From positions 124,001 to 188,000 of the forward strand of contig NZ_LGLV01000007.1 of NCBI RefSeq assembly GCF_001687365.1: 64,000 bases of DNA, given 5' to 3'. The notes under the pieces are model-generated. The model had not been told where the DNA came from, did not search any database, and saw only the letters and a program-made list of their open reading frames with translations. This DNA is from Pararhizobium polonicum (GTDB lineage Bacteria > Pseudomonadota > Alphaproteobacteria > Rhizobiales > Rhizobiaceae). Both the position numbers and the translations under genes were made by a program. Shown piece after piece: positions 7,957 through 16,590 of this stretch (position 1 is its first letter; the number at the start of each line of letters is the position of its first letter).

Positions 7957-10865
7957 TATGCGTTTTCCTTCGCAGCCAGCTTCGCCGCCCGGATCAGGGC
8001 GCGTGGCGCACGCACCGACTGGTGGGCAAGGGCGATCAGGATCAGCACGGTGGCGCCAAGCACCAGCGAGAAGACACCCAGATCGAACAGGATGGCGGTT
8101 GCCAAGGGAATCTTGCCGATGACCGGCAGGGTGACATATTGCGCATATGAGGTCAGGAACGGATAGCCGAAGACCCAGGACCCGAGGCCGGTCACTGTAG
8201 CGACAAGCAGGCCGATGGCCATCCAGCGCAGGGGATGGATACGAAGGCGCTCCTCGACCCAGCGGGTACCGCCGGCCATGTATTGCAGGATGAAGGCGAT
8301 CGACATGGCGATGCCGGCCGCAAAGCCGCCGCCCGGAAGATCGTGGCCGCGGAAGAACAGGAAGGCGGCCAGCATGCCGATAACCGGAAACATCCAGCGC
8401 ATGATGACGGAGGGAACGAGCAGGTATTCGGCGATGCTGTCGCCCTTCTTGCGGTCCGGATGATCGTCGTCGAACGCATTCTGCACACGCTGCTGTTCGG
8501 GCGCCTCAAGGCTTTCGATGGCCGGGCGGAAGCGCAGCAGAAGCGCGAATACGGTCAGTGCGACGATGCACAGCACGGCGATTTCGCCAAGCGTATCGAA
8601 GCCGCGGAAATCGACGAGGATGACGTTGACGACATTGGTGCCGCCGCCTTCGCCATAGGCGCGTTCGAGGAAATAGCTCGAAATCGTCTCCGGCAATTCG
8701 CGGCTCATCATCGTATAGGACACGAGCATCATGCCGAGACCGGCAAAGAGCGCGGTGGCGAGATCGCGCAGGCGGCGCAGGCGCGTGGAGATCGTCATCA
8801 TTTCCGGGCCGTTGGGGTCCTCGATCCGCTTGGGCAGCCAGCGCAGGCCGAGCAGGATGAGAACCGTCGTGACGATCTCGACGAGCAATTGGGTGACTGC
8901 AAGGTCCGGTGCCGAAAGCCAGACGAACGTGAGGCAGGTGACAAGCCCGGCGCCGCCGAGCAGCACGAGGGCCGCCAGGCGGTGGAATTTGGCCTGGTAG
9001 GCAGCGCCGACGGCGCAGACCATGCCGATCAGCCAGATCAGCGCGAAGGCCGGATCGATGCTGCGGAAGGCGATCGTTGCCGGCTTGAAACCCTGTGACA
9101 GCAGCGTAACCGCGCCGGCTATCACGGCAACGGCAACGAGGATGCGCATCTGCGGCTGCAGGCGGCGGGTGCCGGCGCGCATCTCGATCGAGCGCGCCCA
9201 TTTCCACGACAGGGTAACGAGCACGCGCTCGAAGATGCGCTGCCCCTCCAGACGGCGGAAGAAGGGTGGCCCCTCGGTGCTGGTGGCGAGATAGGGCCTC
9301 ATGATCAGGAACAGCCCGCCGCCGCCGGCAAGCGCGATCAGGCTCATGTACAGCGGCAGGTTCCAGCCGTGCCAGACGGCCAGGCTATAGACCGGCGTGG
9401 CATCGCCGAGCACCGATTGGACCGCCGTATGCAGGAAAGGACCGATGGTGAGCGTCGGGATGACGCCGACGACGAGGCAGGAGAAGACGAGAAAATAGAT
9501 CGGTGCCAGCATCCAGTGCGGCGGCTCGTGCGGTGTTTTCGGCAGGTCAAGCGGCGGCGGACCGAAGAACACGCTGTAGATGAAGCGCAGCGAATAGGTG
9601 ACGGAGAACATGCTGGCGAGCGTCGCGACATAAGGCGTGATCGTATCGAGGATATTGTATCTGTGTGTCTCGATCGCCTCGGCGAAGAACATTTCCTTCG
9701 ACAGGAAGCCGTTCAGCAACGGGACGCCAGCCATGGAGGCGCTGGCAACCATCGCAAGCGTCGCCGTGATCGGCATATATTTGAACAGGCCGCTCAGCCG
9801 CCGCATGTCGCGCGTGCCGGTTTCATGGTCGATGATGCCCGCCGCCATGAAAAGCGAGGCCTTGAACGTTGCGTGGTTCATGGTGTGGAAGATCGCCGCG
9901 ACCGCCGCCAGCGGGCTGCCGAGGCTGAGCAGCACGGTGATGAGGCCGAGATGGCTGATCGTCGAATAGGCGAGCAAACCCTTCAGGTCCTGCTGGAAGA
10001 TCGCGAAATAGGCGCCGAGCAACAGCGTGCTGAGACCGGCGAGGCCGACGATCCAGAACCACTGGTCGGTGCCCGCCATGACCGGCCAGAGGCGGGTCAG
10101 AAGGAAGACGCCGGCTTTGACGAGGGTGGCGGAGTGGAGATAGGCCGAGACCGGCGTTGGCGCGGCCATGGCATGCGGCAGCCAGAAGTGGAAGGGGAAC
10201 TGGGCGCTCTTGGTGAGCGCTCCGAGCAGGATGAGGATCAATACGGTAGTGTAGAGCGGATCGTTGCGAATCAGGTCGCCGGAGTTGAGCACGACATCGA
10301 GGTCGTAGCTGCCGACGATATGGCCGATCAGCATCAGGCCAACAAACATGCACAGGCCGCCGGTGCCGGTGACCGTCAGCGCCATGCGCGCGCCGTCGCG
10401 GGCATTGGCGTTGTGGTGCCAGTAGCCGATCAGCAGGAAGGAGATGATGCTGGTCAGTTCCCAGAAGATCGCCAAAAGAATCAGATTGCCGGAGAGAACC
10501 ACACCGAGCATCGCGCCCATGAAAGCGAGGAACAGTGCAAAGAACCGCGGCACCGGATCGCTGGAGGACATGTAGTAGCGCGCGTAGATGACGACGAGCA
10601 GGCCGATCGCCGTGACCAGGCTGGCAAACATCCAGGCAAAGCCGTCCATGCGCAGCGAGAAGTTGAGTCCCAGCTCGGGAAGCCAGCTCACATCGTAGCG
10701 AAGCACCTTGTCGGACGCGACGATGGGGTAGAGGCCTGCCGATATCGCAAGGCAGAGCAAGGCAATCGATCCGGATAACCAGGCGCTTGCGGTGCCCTTG
10801 TGCGCCGGAATGCAGATTGCAACGAGGCTCCCTGCAAAAGGTGCAAGAACCAGAATCAGAAGCAA
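7956..10865 (-). CDS. phaA: Mrp/Pha cation-proton antiporter, fused subunits A and B
   Basis: This is the largest antiporter subunit, 969 residues. The first ~560 residues are NuoL-like, with FWELTSIISFLLIGYW near residue 135, KSAQFPFHFWLPHAMAAPTPVSAYLHSATLVKAG around residue 215-250 and HMNHATFK-type histidines. A NuoJ/MbhD-like middle section follows, and the last ~150 residues form an MnhB domain (FRGHDLPGGGFAAGI near residue 840). MrpA and MrpB are therefore one polypeptide (PhaAB), as known in rhizobia. It is the first gene of the operon and is divergent from the two-component genes at 11274. Confidence 0.94.
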   Translation of the reverse strand: MLLILVLAPFAGSLVAICIPAHKGTASAWLSGSIALLCLAISAGLYPIVASDKVLRYDVSWLPELGLNFSLRMDGFAWMFASLVTAIGLLVVIYARYYMSSSDPVPRFFALFLAFMGAMLGVVLSGNLILLAIFWELTSIISFLLIGYWHHNANARDGARMALTVTGTGGLCMFVGLMLIGHIVGSYDLDVVLNSGDLIRNDPLYTTVLILILLGALTKSAQFPFHFWLPHAMAAPTPVSAYLHSATLVKAGVFLLTRLWPVMAGTDQWFWIVGLAGLSTLLLGAYFAIFQQDLKGLLAYSTISHLGLITVLLSLGSPLAAVAAIFHTMNHATFKASLFMAAGIIDHETGTRDMRRLSGLFKYMPITATLAMVASASMAGVPLLNGFLSKEMFFAEAIETHRYNILDTITPYVATLASMFSVTYSLRFIYSVFFGPPPLDLPKTPHEPPHWMLAPIYFLVFSCLVVGVIPTLTIGPFLHTAVQSVLGDATPVYSLAVWHGWNLPLYMSLIALAGGGGLFLIMRPYLATSTEGPPFFRRLEGQRIFERVLVTLSWKWARSIEMRAGTRRLQPQMRILVAVAVIAGAVTLLSQGFKPATIAFRSIDPAFALIWLIGMVCAVGAAYQAKFHRLAALVLLGGAGLVTCLTFVWLSAPDLAVTQLLVEIVTTVLILLGLRWLPKRIEDPNGPEMMTISTRLRRLRDLATALFAGLGMMLVSYTMMSRELPETISSYFLERAYGEGGGTNVVNVILVDFRGFDTLGEIAVLCIVALTVFALLLRFRPAIESLEAPEQQRVQNAFDDDHPDRKKGDSIAEYLLVPSVIMRWMFPVIGMLAAFLFFRGHDLPGGGFAAGIAMSIAFILQYMAGGTRWVEERLRIHPLRWMAIGLLVATVTGLGSWVFGYPFLTSYAQYVTLPVIGKIPLATAILFDLGVFSLVLGATVLILIALAHQSVRAPRALIRAAKLAAKENA

Positions 10866-11273
10866 TGTCGCTGCGATCTCTATGTGCCCGTTTCCTTAAA
10901 GTTTTCCGACTGAAAAGAACCACGAGGGGTTCGCGAAGGCCGCAGCATTTGCGCGCCGCGACCGGTGCCCGAAGCGCACCGCGAAACGGTGCAAGGGCAC
11001 AGTGTTTTTATGTCTGCTTTCGGCCGCGATGCCAACCCGCAACGACGATAAAAATGACGGACTGCGGCAATTCGTTGCCCGGTGTGCGGCGAAGCCACAG
11101 TCTGCGGATGAAACCGTTGTGCACGCCGCGAACGTTGTGTTTGGAAATATTCGGGCATGATTTTTGTAACGAAATGTATGCGGGCTGTAGCCGGAAATGT
11201 TTCGACACCGAAAACGGCTGAGGGCAACGGGCGGGCCGTGTGCGTTTTGGCGTGCTGCTGGTATAAATGCGCC
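10866..11273. promoter_or_regulatory. 408-base divergent promoter region between phaAB and the response-regulator gene
   Basis: No gene is supported here; open frames covering it are antisense or out-of-frame extensions. It must hold promoters for the leftward antiporter operon and the rightward two-component operon. It is less GC-rich from about 11110 to 11210, which fits a promoter for the rightward genes. I see no strong dyad that could be assigned as an operator. Confidence 0.5.
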
Positions 11274-11987
11274 ATGGATACGATACCGCACATTCTCGTC
11301 GTTGACGACGATCCCGAGATTCGCCGTCTGCTTGGAAAATATCTGGACGGGCAGGGCTTCCGCGTCAGCCTGGCCGGCAGCAAGGGGGAATGCGAAAGCA
11401 AGCTGGCCGAGCTGAAGATCGATCTGCTGGTTCTCGACGTCATGCTGCCGGACGGGTCCGGCCTCGATCTCTGCCGCGCGCTGCGCGGGCGGATGCCGCA
11501 GCTGTCCATCATCCTGCTGACGGCGCTGAAGGAAGATGTCGACAGGATCATCGGCCTGGAATTCGGCGCCGACGACTATCTGGGCAAGCCGTTCAACCCC
11601 CGGGAACTGGCCGCGCGCATCCGGGCCGTGCTGCGGCGCGGCCGCAGCGAGCCGCAACCTGCCGGCAGCCGTCAATATGTCTTTGCAAATTACGTCGCCG
11701 ATATAGAAAGCCGCACTCTGCTGGCGCCGGACGGGAGCGCCGTCGATCTGACCGGCGGCGAGTTCGAGTTGCTGATGGTCTTTCTCCAGCGCCCGGGCCG
11801 GGTCCTGTCGCGGGAGTCGCTGCTCGACCTGACACAGGGGCGGACCGCCGATCCCTTCGACCGCTCGATCGATATTCTGGTCAGCCGCCTGCGCCGCAAG
11901 CTTGGCGATGCCAGTGTCTTTTCCATGCTGAAAACGGTGCGCAACAAAGGCTATCAGCTCGCGGTTCCGGTCGAGCGGAGCAACTAG
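11274..11987 (+). CDS. OmpR/PhoB-family response regulator
   Basis: A 237-residue DNA-binding response regulator. The receiver domain has the acidic pocket VVDDDPE at 9-15, the phosphorylation site D55 in LLVLDVMLPDGSG, the conserved threonine in LLTAL and K105 in YLGKPF. A winged-helix output domain follows (DLTGGEFELL near residue 160; DPFDRSIDILVSRLRRKLG; KTVRNKGYQL). The ATG at 11274 directly precedes the first beta strand; the frame continues upstream to 11157 but without family residues. The kinase gene begins two bases after the stop. Its target is unknown; the divergent antiporter operon is a candidate by position only. Confidence 0.93.
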   Translation: MDTIPHILVVDDDPEIRRLLGKYLDGQGFRVSLAGSKGECESKLAELKIDLLVLDVMLPDGSGLDLCRALRGRMPQLSIILLTALKEDVDRIIGLEFGADDYLGKPFNPRELAARIRAVLRRGRSEPQPAGSRQYVFANYVADIESRTLLAPDGSAVDLTGGEFELLMVFLQRPGRVLSRESLLDLTQGRTADPFDRSIDILVSRLRRKLGDASVFSMLKTVRNKGYQLAVPVERSN

Positions 11988-11989
11988 CG

Positions 11990-13249
11990 ATGTTATCACT
12001 GCGCACGCGGTTTACGGTGCTGCTGGTCATTTCCGTCATTCTGGTGCTGGTGATTGCCGCCTTCGTCACAGCGCAGCTCCTGCGCCGGCCGTCGGAAGCG
12101 ATGTTCGATCGTGCTCTTGCGGAAAAGGCCGAGCTTGCCTTTCTGCTGCTGCGCGCCGATCCGTCGGCAGCCGAGACCATGCATATCCAGATCCTGGGAA
12201 AACCCGAGGAGAGCCGTATCGACCGGCAGAGGACGGACAACCTTCAGAATGAGGGCCGCCGCCAAGGGTATACAGCCAATGTCGTCGTGCTCAAGAGCTT
12301 CAACAAGCATCGCCAGGATATGGCTGTTGAGCTCGGCGGCGCGCGCTGGGCCTATCTCGATTTCCCCGGACCCGGACCGTTCCCCTATCTGCCGCTTGCG
12401 GCCTATCTGGCGCTGGTGGCGATCGGCATGGCCGGCGTCTCGATTTACGTCAGCAACGTGATGATGCGGCCTTTGCGCATTCTCGATGAGACGATCGCCA
12501 AGATCCGCCCCGACGGCATCATCCCGGAATTGCCGGAAACCGGGCCGATGGAGGTGCGCACGACGGCAAAGACCATCAACCGGCTGGCCACGCGCCTGAA
12601 CGCCGCGGTTTCCAGCCGGATGCGGATGATTGCGGCTGCGGGGCACGATATGCGCACGCCGATGACGCGGATGCGCCTTCGCGCCGAATTCGTCGGTGAC
12701 GGAGACGACCGGCAATCCTGGCTGAAGGATCTCGACGAACTCGATCATATCGCCGACAGTGCGATCCGGCTGGTGCGCGAGGAGGTGAGCCCTGCCGCGC
12801 GGGAACAGGTGCCGCTGGACGCGATTTTGCGTTCCGTCGCCGAGGAGGTCCGTGAAACGGATCTGCCGGTCGAGGAGGGATCGATCATGCAGGCGTCGGT
12901 CAAGGGGGCGCCCTTCGCACTGAAGCGCGCCGTGCGCAATCTGGTGGTCAATGCCGCGACCCATGGGCAGGGTGCGCATATCTCGCTTTCCAGCACCGGC
13001 ACTGACGCCGTTTTGACCATTATGGACAGCGGTCCCGGTATTCCGCAAAATCTGCTCGATCGCGTGTTCGAGCCGTTCTTCCGCGTTGATCAGGCCCGCC
13101 GGCAGCTCGTGCCGGGGGCTGGTCTCGGGCTCGCCATTTCGCGCGAGATCATCGAGAACCATGGCGGCACGATTACCATCGTCAATCGCCCGGAGGGTGG
13201 TTTGCTGCAGACCGTATGCCTGCCGTTGTGCATTGAGATACAGGATTGA
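11990..13249 (+). CDS. EnvZ-like membrane sensor histidine kinase
   Basis: A 419-residue kinase partnered with the preceding regulator. Layout: transmembrane helix at about 8-30, a ~100-residue periplasmic domain, second helix at about 130-153, HAMP linker (MMRPLRILDETIAKI), then the H-box AAAGHDMRTPMTRMRLRAEF with H219, an N-box (RNLVVNAATHG), G1 box (DSGPGIP), F-box (FEPFFR) and G2 box (GAGLGLAI). The GHDMRTPMTRMRLR form is typical of EnvZ-type kinases. The frame stays open upstream to 11390 through the regulator gene; the ATG at 11990 is the natural start. Confidence 0.93.
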   Translation: MLSLRTRFTVLLVISVILVLVIAAFVTAQLLRRPSEAMFDRALAEKAELAFLLLRADPSAAETMHIQILGKPEESRIDRQRTDNLQNEGRRQGYTANVVVLKSFNKHRQDMAVELGGARWAYLDFPGPGPFPYLPLAAYLALVAIGMAGVSIYVSNVMMRPLRILDETIAKIRPDGIIPELPETGPMEVRTTAKTINRLATRLNAAVSSRMRMIAAAGHDMRTPMTRMRLRAEFVGDGDDRQSWLKDLDELDHIADSAIRLVREEVSPAAREQVPLDAILRSVAEEVRETDLPVEEGSIMQASVKGAPFALKRAVRNLVVNAATHGQGAHISLSSTGTDAVLTIMDSGPGIPQNLLDRVFEPFFRVDQARRQLVPGAGLGLAISREIIENHGGTITIVNRPEGGLLQTVCLPLCIEIQD

Positions 13250-13588
13250 CGAGAACAAGGCGGCCTTCCAGCCGCCAGCACACATAGGGCCAAGTCCAAT
13301 TTGTCTTTTCAAGGTGGCGGGTCCTCGGTGCTGCGAAACCGCGCTGGCCTTCCCGGGACAGGAGGGGATGTTGACGGTCGGCGCACGTGCCTGCTGACAG
13401 CGTAGTGGGCCCGGTAGACGTCCGTTCGATCTCGTCCGTATTTTACCGCATCATCAGTTTCGAGCACCGACAGATGCCGCGGCCTCAAGGGAGGGCGCAA
13501 AAAATATGCGCGGCCGGACCGAAATCCGCCGCGCATGATTTTTATTCCTGTCTACGCCCGCCGATACAACGGGCGTATTGTCTGTCGC
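13250..13588. other. 339-base non-coding interval between convergent genes
   Basis: It separates the convergent kinase and efflux-lipoprotein genes. A short GGCGGC/GCCGCC hairpin lies just after the kinase stop (13259-13276) and a strong terminator for the efflux gene is at 13499-13536. I see no gene with coding character between them. Confidence 0.5.
13499..13536 (-). terminator. Rho-independent terminator of the efflux lipoprotein gene
   Basis: A perfect 9-bp stem (ATGCGCGGC at 13506-13514 pairing with GCCGCGCAT at 13528-13536) is followed, reading on the minus strand, by a run of six T (13499-13504). It lies 50 bases beyond the stop of the gene at 13589. On the plus strand a weaker T-rich run (GATTTTTATT) follows, so it may work in both directions. 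Confidence 0.8.
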
Positions 13589-15004
13589 TTACTGACCGGC
13601 CGCTTCGATGGCACCGCCGCCGCCGAGGGCGACGTTCAGAGTGACGTAGTTGTTGGCCAGATCGCGGATGCCGGATGCAAGCGAGATGCGCGAGGACGCG
13701 AGCGAACGTTCTGCGTCGAGGACGTCGAGCAGCGATGTGGCGCCGCCCTTGTAGCTTTCACGCGCCAGGCCCAATGCCTGCTCGTAGGAATCGACCACTT
13801 TGCGCAGTGCTGCAACGGTCTGGTAATTGTTGCGAAGCGCGACGAGCGAGTTCTCGACCTCTTCGACCGCGTTCAGAACGGTCTGCTTCCAGGCGAGATA
13901 CTGCTGCTGCGCGCCGGACTTGGCGACATCGACATTGGCCTTCAACCGGCCGCCGTTGAAGATCGGCAGGTTGAGGCTGGGGCCGAACGACCAGCTGCTG
14001 AGGCCGCCGCTGGCAGCGGAAGCAACAATCCGCGAACCGTCGATTGTGCCGCTCAGGCTGAGGCTCGGATAAAGCTGCGCTTCGGCAACGCCGATAGAAG
14101 CGGTGGCAGCCGCCAGCAGGCGTTCGGCCTTGCGGATGTCGGGACGATTGCGCACGAGATCGGCCGGAACGCCGATTTTCGTGTTGTATCGCGGCGAGGG
14201 CTGCGACGAACCCTTGATCAGGCCGGCGGTGACCGATGTCGCCGGCAGACCGAGCAGGGTGGCAATGTGGTTGGCTGCCTGGTTGAAGCCGGTCTGGTAA
14301 CCGGGCAGTTCCGCCAGTGTCGAGTTGACGAGGCCCTCTGCCTGGACGACGTCGAGGCTGGAGGCCGCGCCGGCAGCCTTGATGTCATTGGTCAGCTTGA
14401 GCGTTTCGCGCCGTGAGGCAAGGCTCTTCTGCTGCAGGGCCAGCGCTTCCTGATTGTAGCGGGCCTGGATGTAGGAGGTCGTCAGGTCGGACAGGTAGGC
14501 AAGGCGGGCGACATTGACGTCAGCGTAAGCGGCGTCAAGCGAGGCGTTTGCCGATTCCTTGGCGCGCCGATACTGGCCGAACAGGTCGACCAGCCAGGAT
14601 GCGTCGCCGCCGCCGCCGATCGTCTTGGTTTCGCTGTGGCTTCTGCCGCTGCTGTTGCGGGGATAGGAGCCGTCCTGGCCGGCAATGCTCCCCGATCCGC
14701 TGGCGCTGATCTGCGGCAGGCCGCCGGCACCGGCGATGATGACGTTGGCGCGCGCTTCCATGATGCGCTCGATCGATTGCTGGACGTCAAGGTTTTCGCC
14801 GAGGCCCTGGGCGACGAGGCTGTTCAGCTTCTTGTCGCGGAAGGCTTCCCACCACGGGGTGAGCGTAACATCACTGGCTTCCGCATGCCCGCCTTGCGAG
14901 AATTTTGCCGGCAGAGCCGCGTTCGGAGCCTGATAGTCGGGGCCGACCACGCAGCCGGAGAGAAGGAGCAGACTCAAGGGAAGGAGCGCTTTTACAATTT
15001 TCAT
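13589..15004 (-). CDS. RND-type outer-membrane efflux lipoprotein (OprM/NodT family)
   Basis: A TolC-like outer-membrane channel component. With the ATG at 15004 it is 471 residues: a lipoprotein signal (MKIVKALL, hydrophobic core, LLSGC with lipidated C18), then VVGPDYQAP, the classic start of mature NodT/OprM proteins, and two repeated helical segments (LVAQGLGENLDVQQS; NRPDIRKAERLLAAATASIGVAEAQLYPSLSLSG). An upstream in-frame ATG at 15025 would add seven residues but spoil the signal peptide. No inner-membrane pump or adaptor is adjacent; the EmrAB-like pair at 28062 is a possible partner but far away. Confidence 0.9.
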   Translation of the reverse strand: MKIVKALLPLSLLLLSGCVVGPDYQAPNAALPAKFSQGGHAEASDVTLTPWWEAFRDKKLNSLVAQGLGENLDVQQSIERIMEARANVIIAGAGGLPQISASGSGSIAGQDGSYPRNSSGRSHSETKTIGGGGDASWLVDLFGQYRRAKESANASLDAAYADVNVARLAYLSDLTTSYIQARYNQEALALQQKSLASRRETLKLTNDIKAAGAASSLDVVQAEGLVNSTLAELPGYQTGFNQAANHIATLLGLPATSVTAGLIKGSSQPSPRYNTKIGVPADLVRNRPDIRKAERLLAAATASIGVAEAQLYPSLSLSGTIDGSRIVASAASGGLSSWSFGPSLNLPIFNGGRLKANVDVAKSGAQQQYLAWKQTVLNAVEEVENSLVALRNNYQTVAALRKVVDSYEQALGLARESYKGGATSLLDVLDAERSLASSRISLASGIRDLANNYVTLNVALGGGGAIEAAGQ

Positions 15005-15459
15005 CTGGGTCCCCATCCGAAACATGACGTCCCGGTAACAAACGATTCACTTTTTTCGTCTTTAACATTTTCCGCGCCGCATGCGAGGGAACAATTGCAA
15101 AGATGGGGCTGAAAAAGAATATCCCCAGCTTTAGTGTTTCCCAAGTGCCACGGCTTGGATGTCGCGTCTGTGATTTCAAGGGGTGGAAAAAATTTTTCCG
15201 TGCGGACGGAAAATCCATGCCGGTGGCAAATTTCCTCCAGCCAGTATCATGAACGCGACCTGCAGAGACAGCCTGACCCATTAAAGGCTGCATATGTCTG
15301 GCGTTTGTCGGCCCGGTGTCGAATTGTTTCCCGCAGGTGCGTATTGGTACGGACCGTGCATGAGCAACAGGCGCCCGGCAATCATTGCCGAGGTCGTGCG
15401 ATGCCGCTCATGGTGACGATTGCGGGGCTGCGTCATGCATCCCCCGGGGTGGAGACCGC
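15005..15459. other. 455-base non-coding interval upstream of the efflux lipoprotein gene
   Basis: This holds the leftward promoter of the efflux gene, probably in the relatively AT-rich stretch 15036-15110, and the 3' flank of the small coiled-coil gene. Open frames crossing it lack ribosome-binding sites and coding character. I see no clear dyad operator. Confidence 0.4.
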
Positions 15460-15807
15460 TCAGACCCAGGCTTCGCGTTTGCCGAATGGGTCGCCATCCT
15501 GGAAGTTGCGGGTGCCAACGAGCGATGCCGGCTCTTCCTGGCCACTTTGGCCATTCGATGCCGCCGTCTGCTGGGCCTGGGCCTTGCGCGCGTCTGCGGC
15601 TTCCAGTGCCTTGATCTTCGCCTGCAGCTCGGCGATCGCCTCGGTTATTTCCGCCTTGTCGTCGTCGGTCCTGGCTTCTTCCAGTTCCGTCTGCTTGGCC
15701 TGAAGCTGTGCTTCCAGGGATGCAATCTGTGCACTGCTTGAGCTGCTGCTCGAATTGCCGGTGCTCAGCGTCGTCAGGAGTGAGGTGCTTGATATCGCTC
15801 CAACCAT
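15460..15807 (-). CDS. Small coiled-coil protein, FlxA-like
   Basis: A 115-residue hypothetical protein. It starts with a serine/threonine-rich leader (STSLLTTLSTGNSSSSSSS), then a predicted coiled coil of about 45 residues (QIASLEAQLQAKQTELEEA through AELQAKIKALEA) and a Gln/Ala-rich, then acidic tail. The ATG at 15807 has a good AAAGGA site; upstream open frame to 16155 looks non-coding. The layout (Ser-rich N-terminus plus heptads) resembles FlxA-like proteins, but that is pattern similarity only. No flagellar genes are nearby. Function unknown. Confidence 0.7.
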   Translation of the reverse strand: MVGAISSTSLLTTLSTGNSSSSSSSAQIASLEAQLQAKQTELEEARTDDDKAEITEAIAELQAKIKALEAADARKAQAQQTAASNGQSGQEEPASLVGTRNFQDGDPFGKREAWV

Positions 15808-16311
15808 TTCGAATCCTTTGCGTTTTCGTTTCGGGAGATAAGAGAAGCGCATCGATCCACTAACGAAAGCTGACTGCAATCTTCGAGAAATCATCCCTGT
15901 TTTTTGAGGAGGGGCACGATTGGAAACATTGCAGAAATGCTGTTGCGGGTGCCGTGTGTCCGCGAAATGGGCGGGAACAGGCCGTCGAAGGGGGCGATAT
16001 CGGCAATTTGTGGAAGAATATTCTACGCAAGAAGCCCTATGGGCGCCGCTATTCTCACATTTCGTTGTGCGCCCTTGAGCGGCGGCCCCGGCCGTTTTGC
16101 CTTTCAGACATGTCCGGTTGAAATCGCGACACAAATAGGAAATTCTAAAATACAAAAATGCCGATCATGGAAACAAATCGATACACGGATATCTCTGTGT
16201 CAGGTTGTGCGACGGTGGCAATCGGTCCGATGTTGTTGCCCCGCCAACCTTCGTCGACGCGAATCATTTAAAAGATGGGGCGGGGCAAGCCGCAGGCGAC
16301 TGGCATGCGGC
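15808..16311. other. 504-base non-coding interval
   Basis: It lies upstream of the coiled-coil gene and downstream of the DUF3008 gene, both on the minus strand. It contains an AT-rich stretch at about 16135-16160 but no gene I can support and no clear stem-loop. The promoter of the coiled-coil gene must lie in its left part. Confidence 0.4.
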
Positions 16312-16500
16312 CTATCTCGGCTTGACCCTTTCGGGCAGTGTCTTGCGGCTGGTTTCCGCGAGGTCCTTCAGTTCCTTCTCCGACATGGATTTCTCCATGC
16401 TCCTGGAAGCACCCTTGAGGTCCGATTTCTTCGTCTCGCCGCGCTTTGCCGACAGGGCGGCACCGGCGGCTTTCTGCTGGGCTTGGGATTTTGCAGGCAT
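16312..16500 (-). CDS. DUF3008 family small protein
   Basis: A 62-residue, highly charged, Lys/Ala-rich protein matching the DUF3008 family from its first residue (MPAKSQAQQKAAGAALSAK, then KSDLKGASRSMEKSMSEKEL). Such proteins are common and uncharacterised in alphaproteobacteria, and often look like small stress or nucleic-acid-associated proteins; function is unknown. It is 80 bases from the ligase gene on the same strand, separated by a strong hairpin, so it is probably expressed separately. Confidence 0.8.
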   Translation of the reverse strand: MPAKSQAQQKAAGAALSAKRGETKKSDLKGASRSMEKSMSEKELKDLAETSRKTLPERVKPR

Positions 16501-16563
16501 CGTCTTTCTCCTTCAGCCGGATGCTGCCTGTTAAACAATCGTCCGCCGGATTGGTTCCCCGGA

Positions 16564-16590
16564 GCCGGCTTGAATTGCCCTCAAGCCGGC
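16564..16590 (-). terminator. Hairpin overlapping the DNA ligase stop codon
   Basis: A perfect 10-bp stem (GCCGGCTTGA at 16564-16573 with TCAAGCCGGC at 16581-16590, 7-base loop) includes the ligase stop codon in its right arm. No T-run follows on the minus strand, so it is a terminator-like or mRNA-stabilising hairpin rather than a classical intrinsic terminator. Confidence 0.5.

Noticed and set aside
6334..8166. A 610-residue open frame on the plus strand antisense to phaD, phaC and phaA
   Set aside because: No domain features and extreme Gln/Arg/Asp composition; the antisense antiporter genes explain it.
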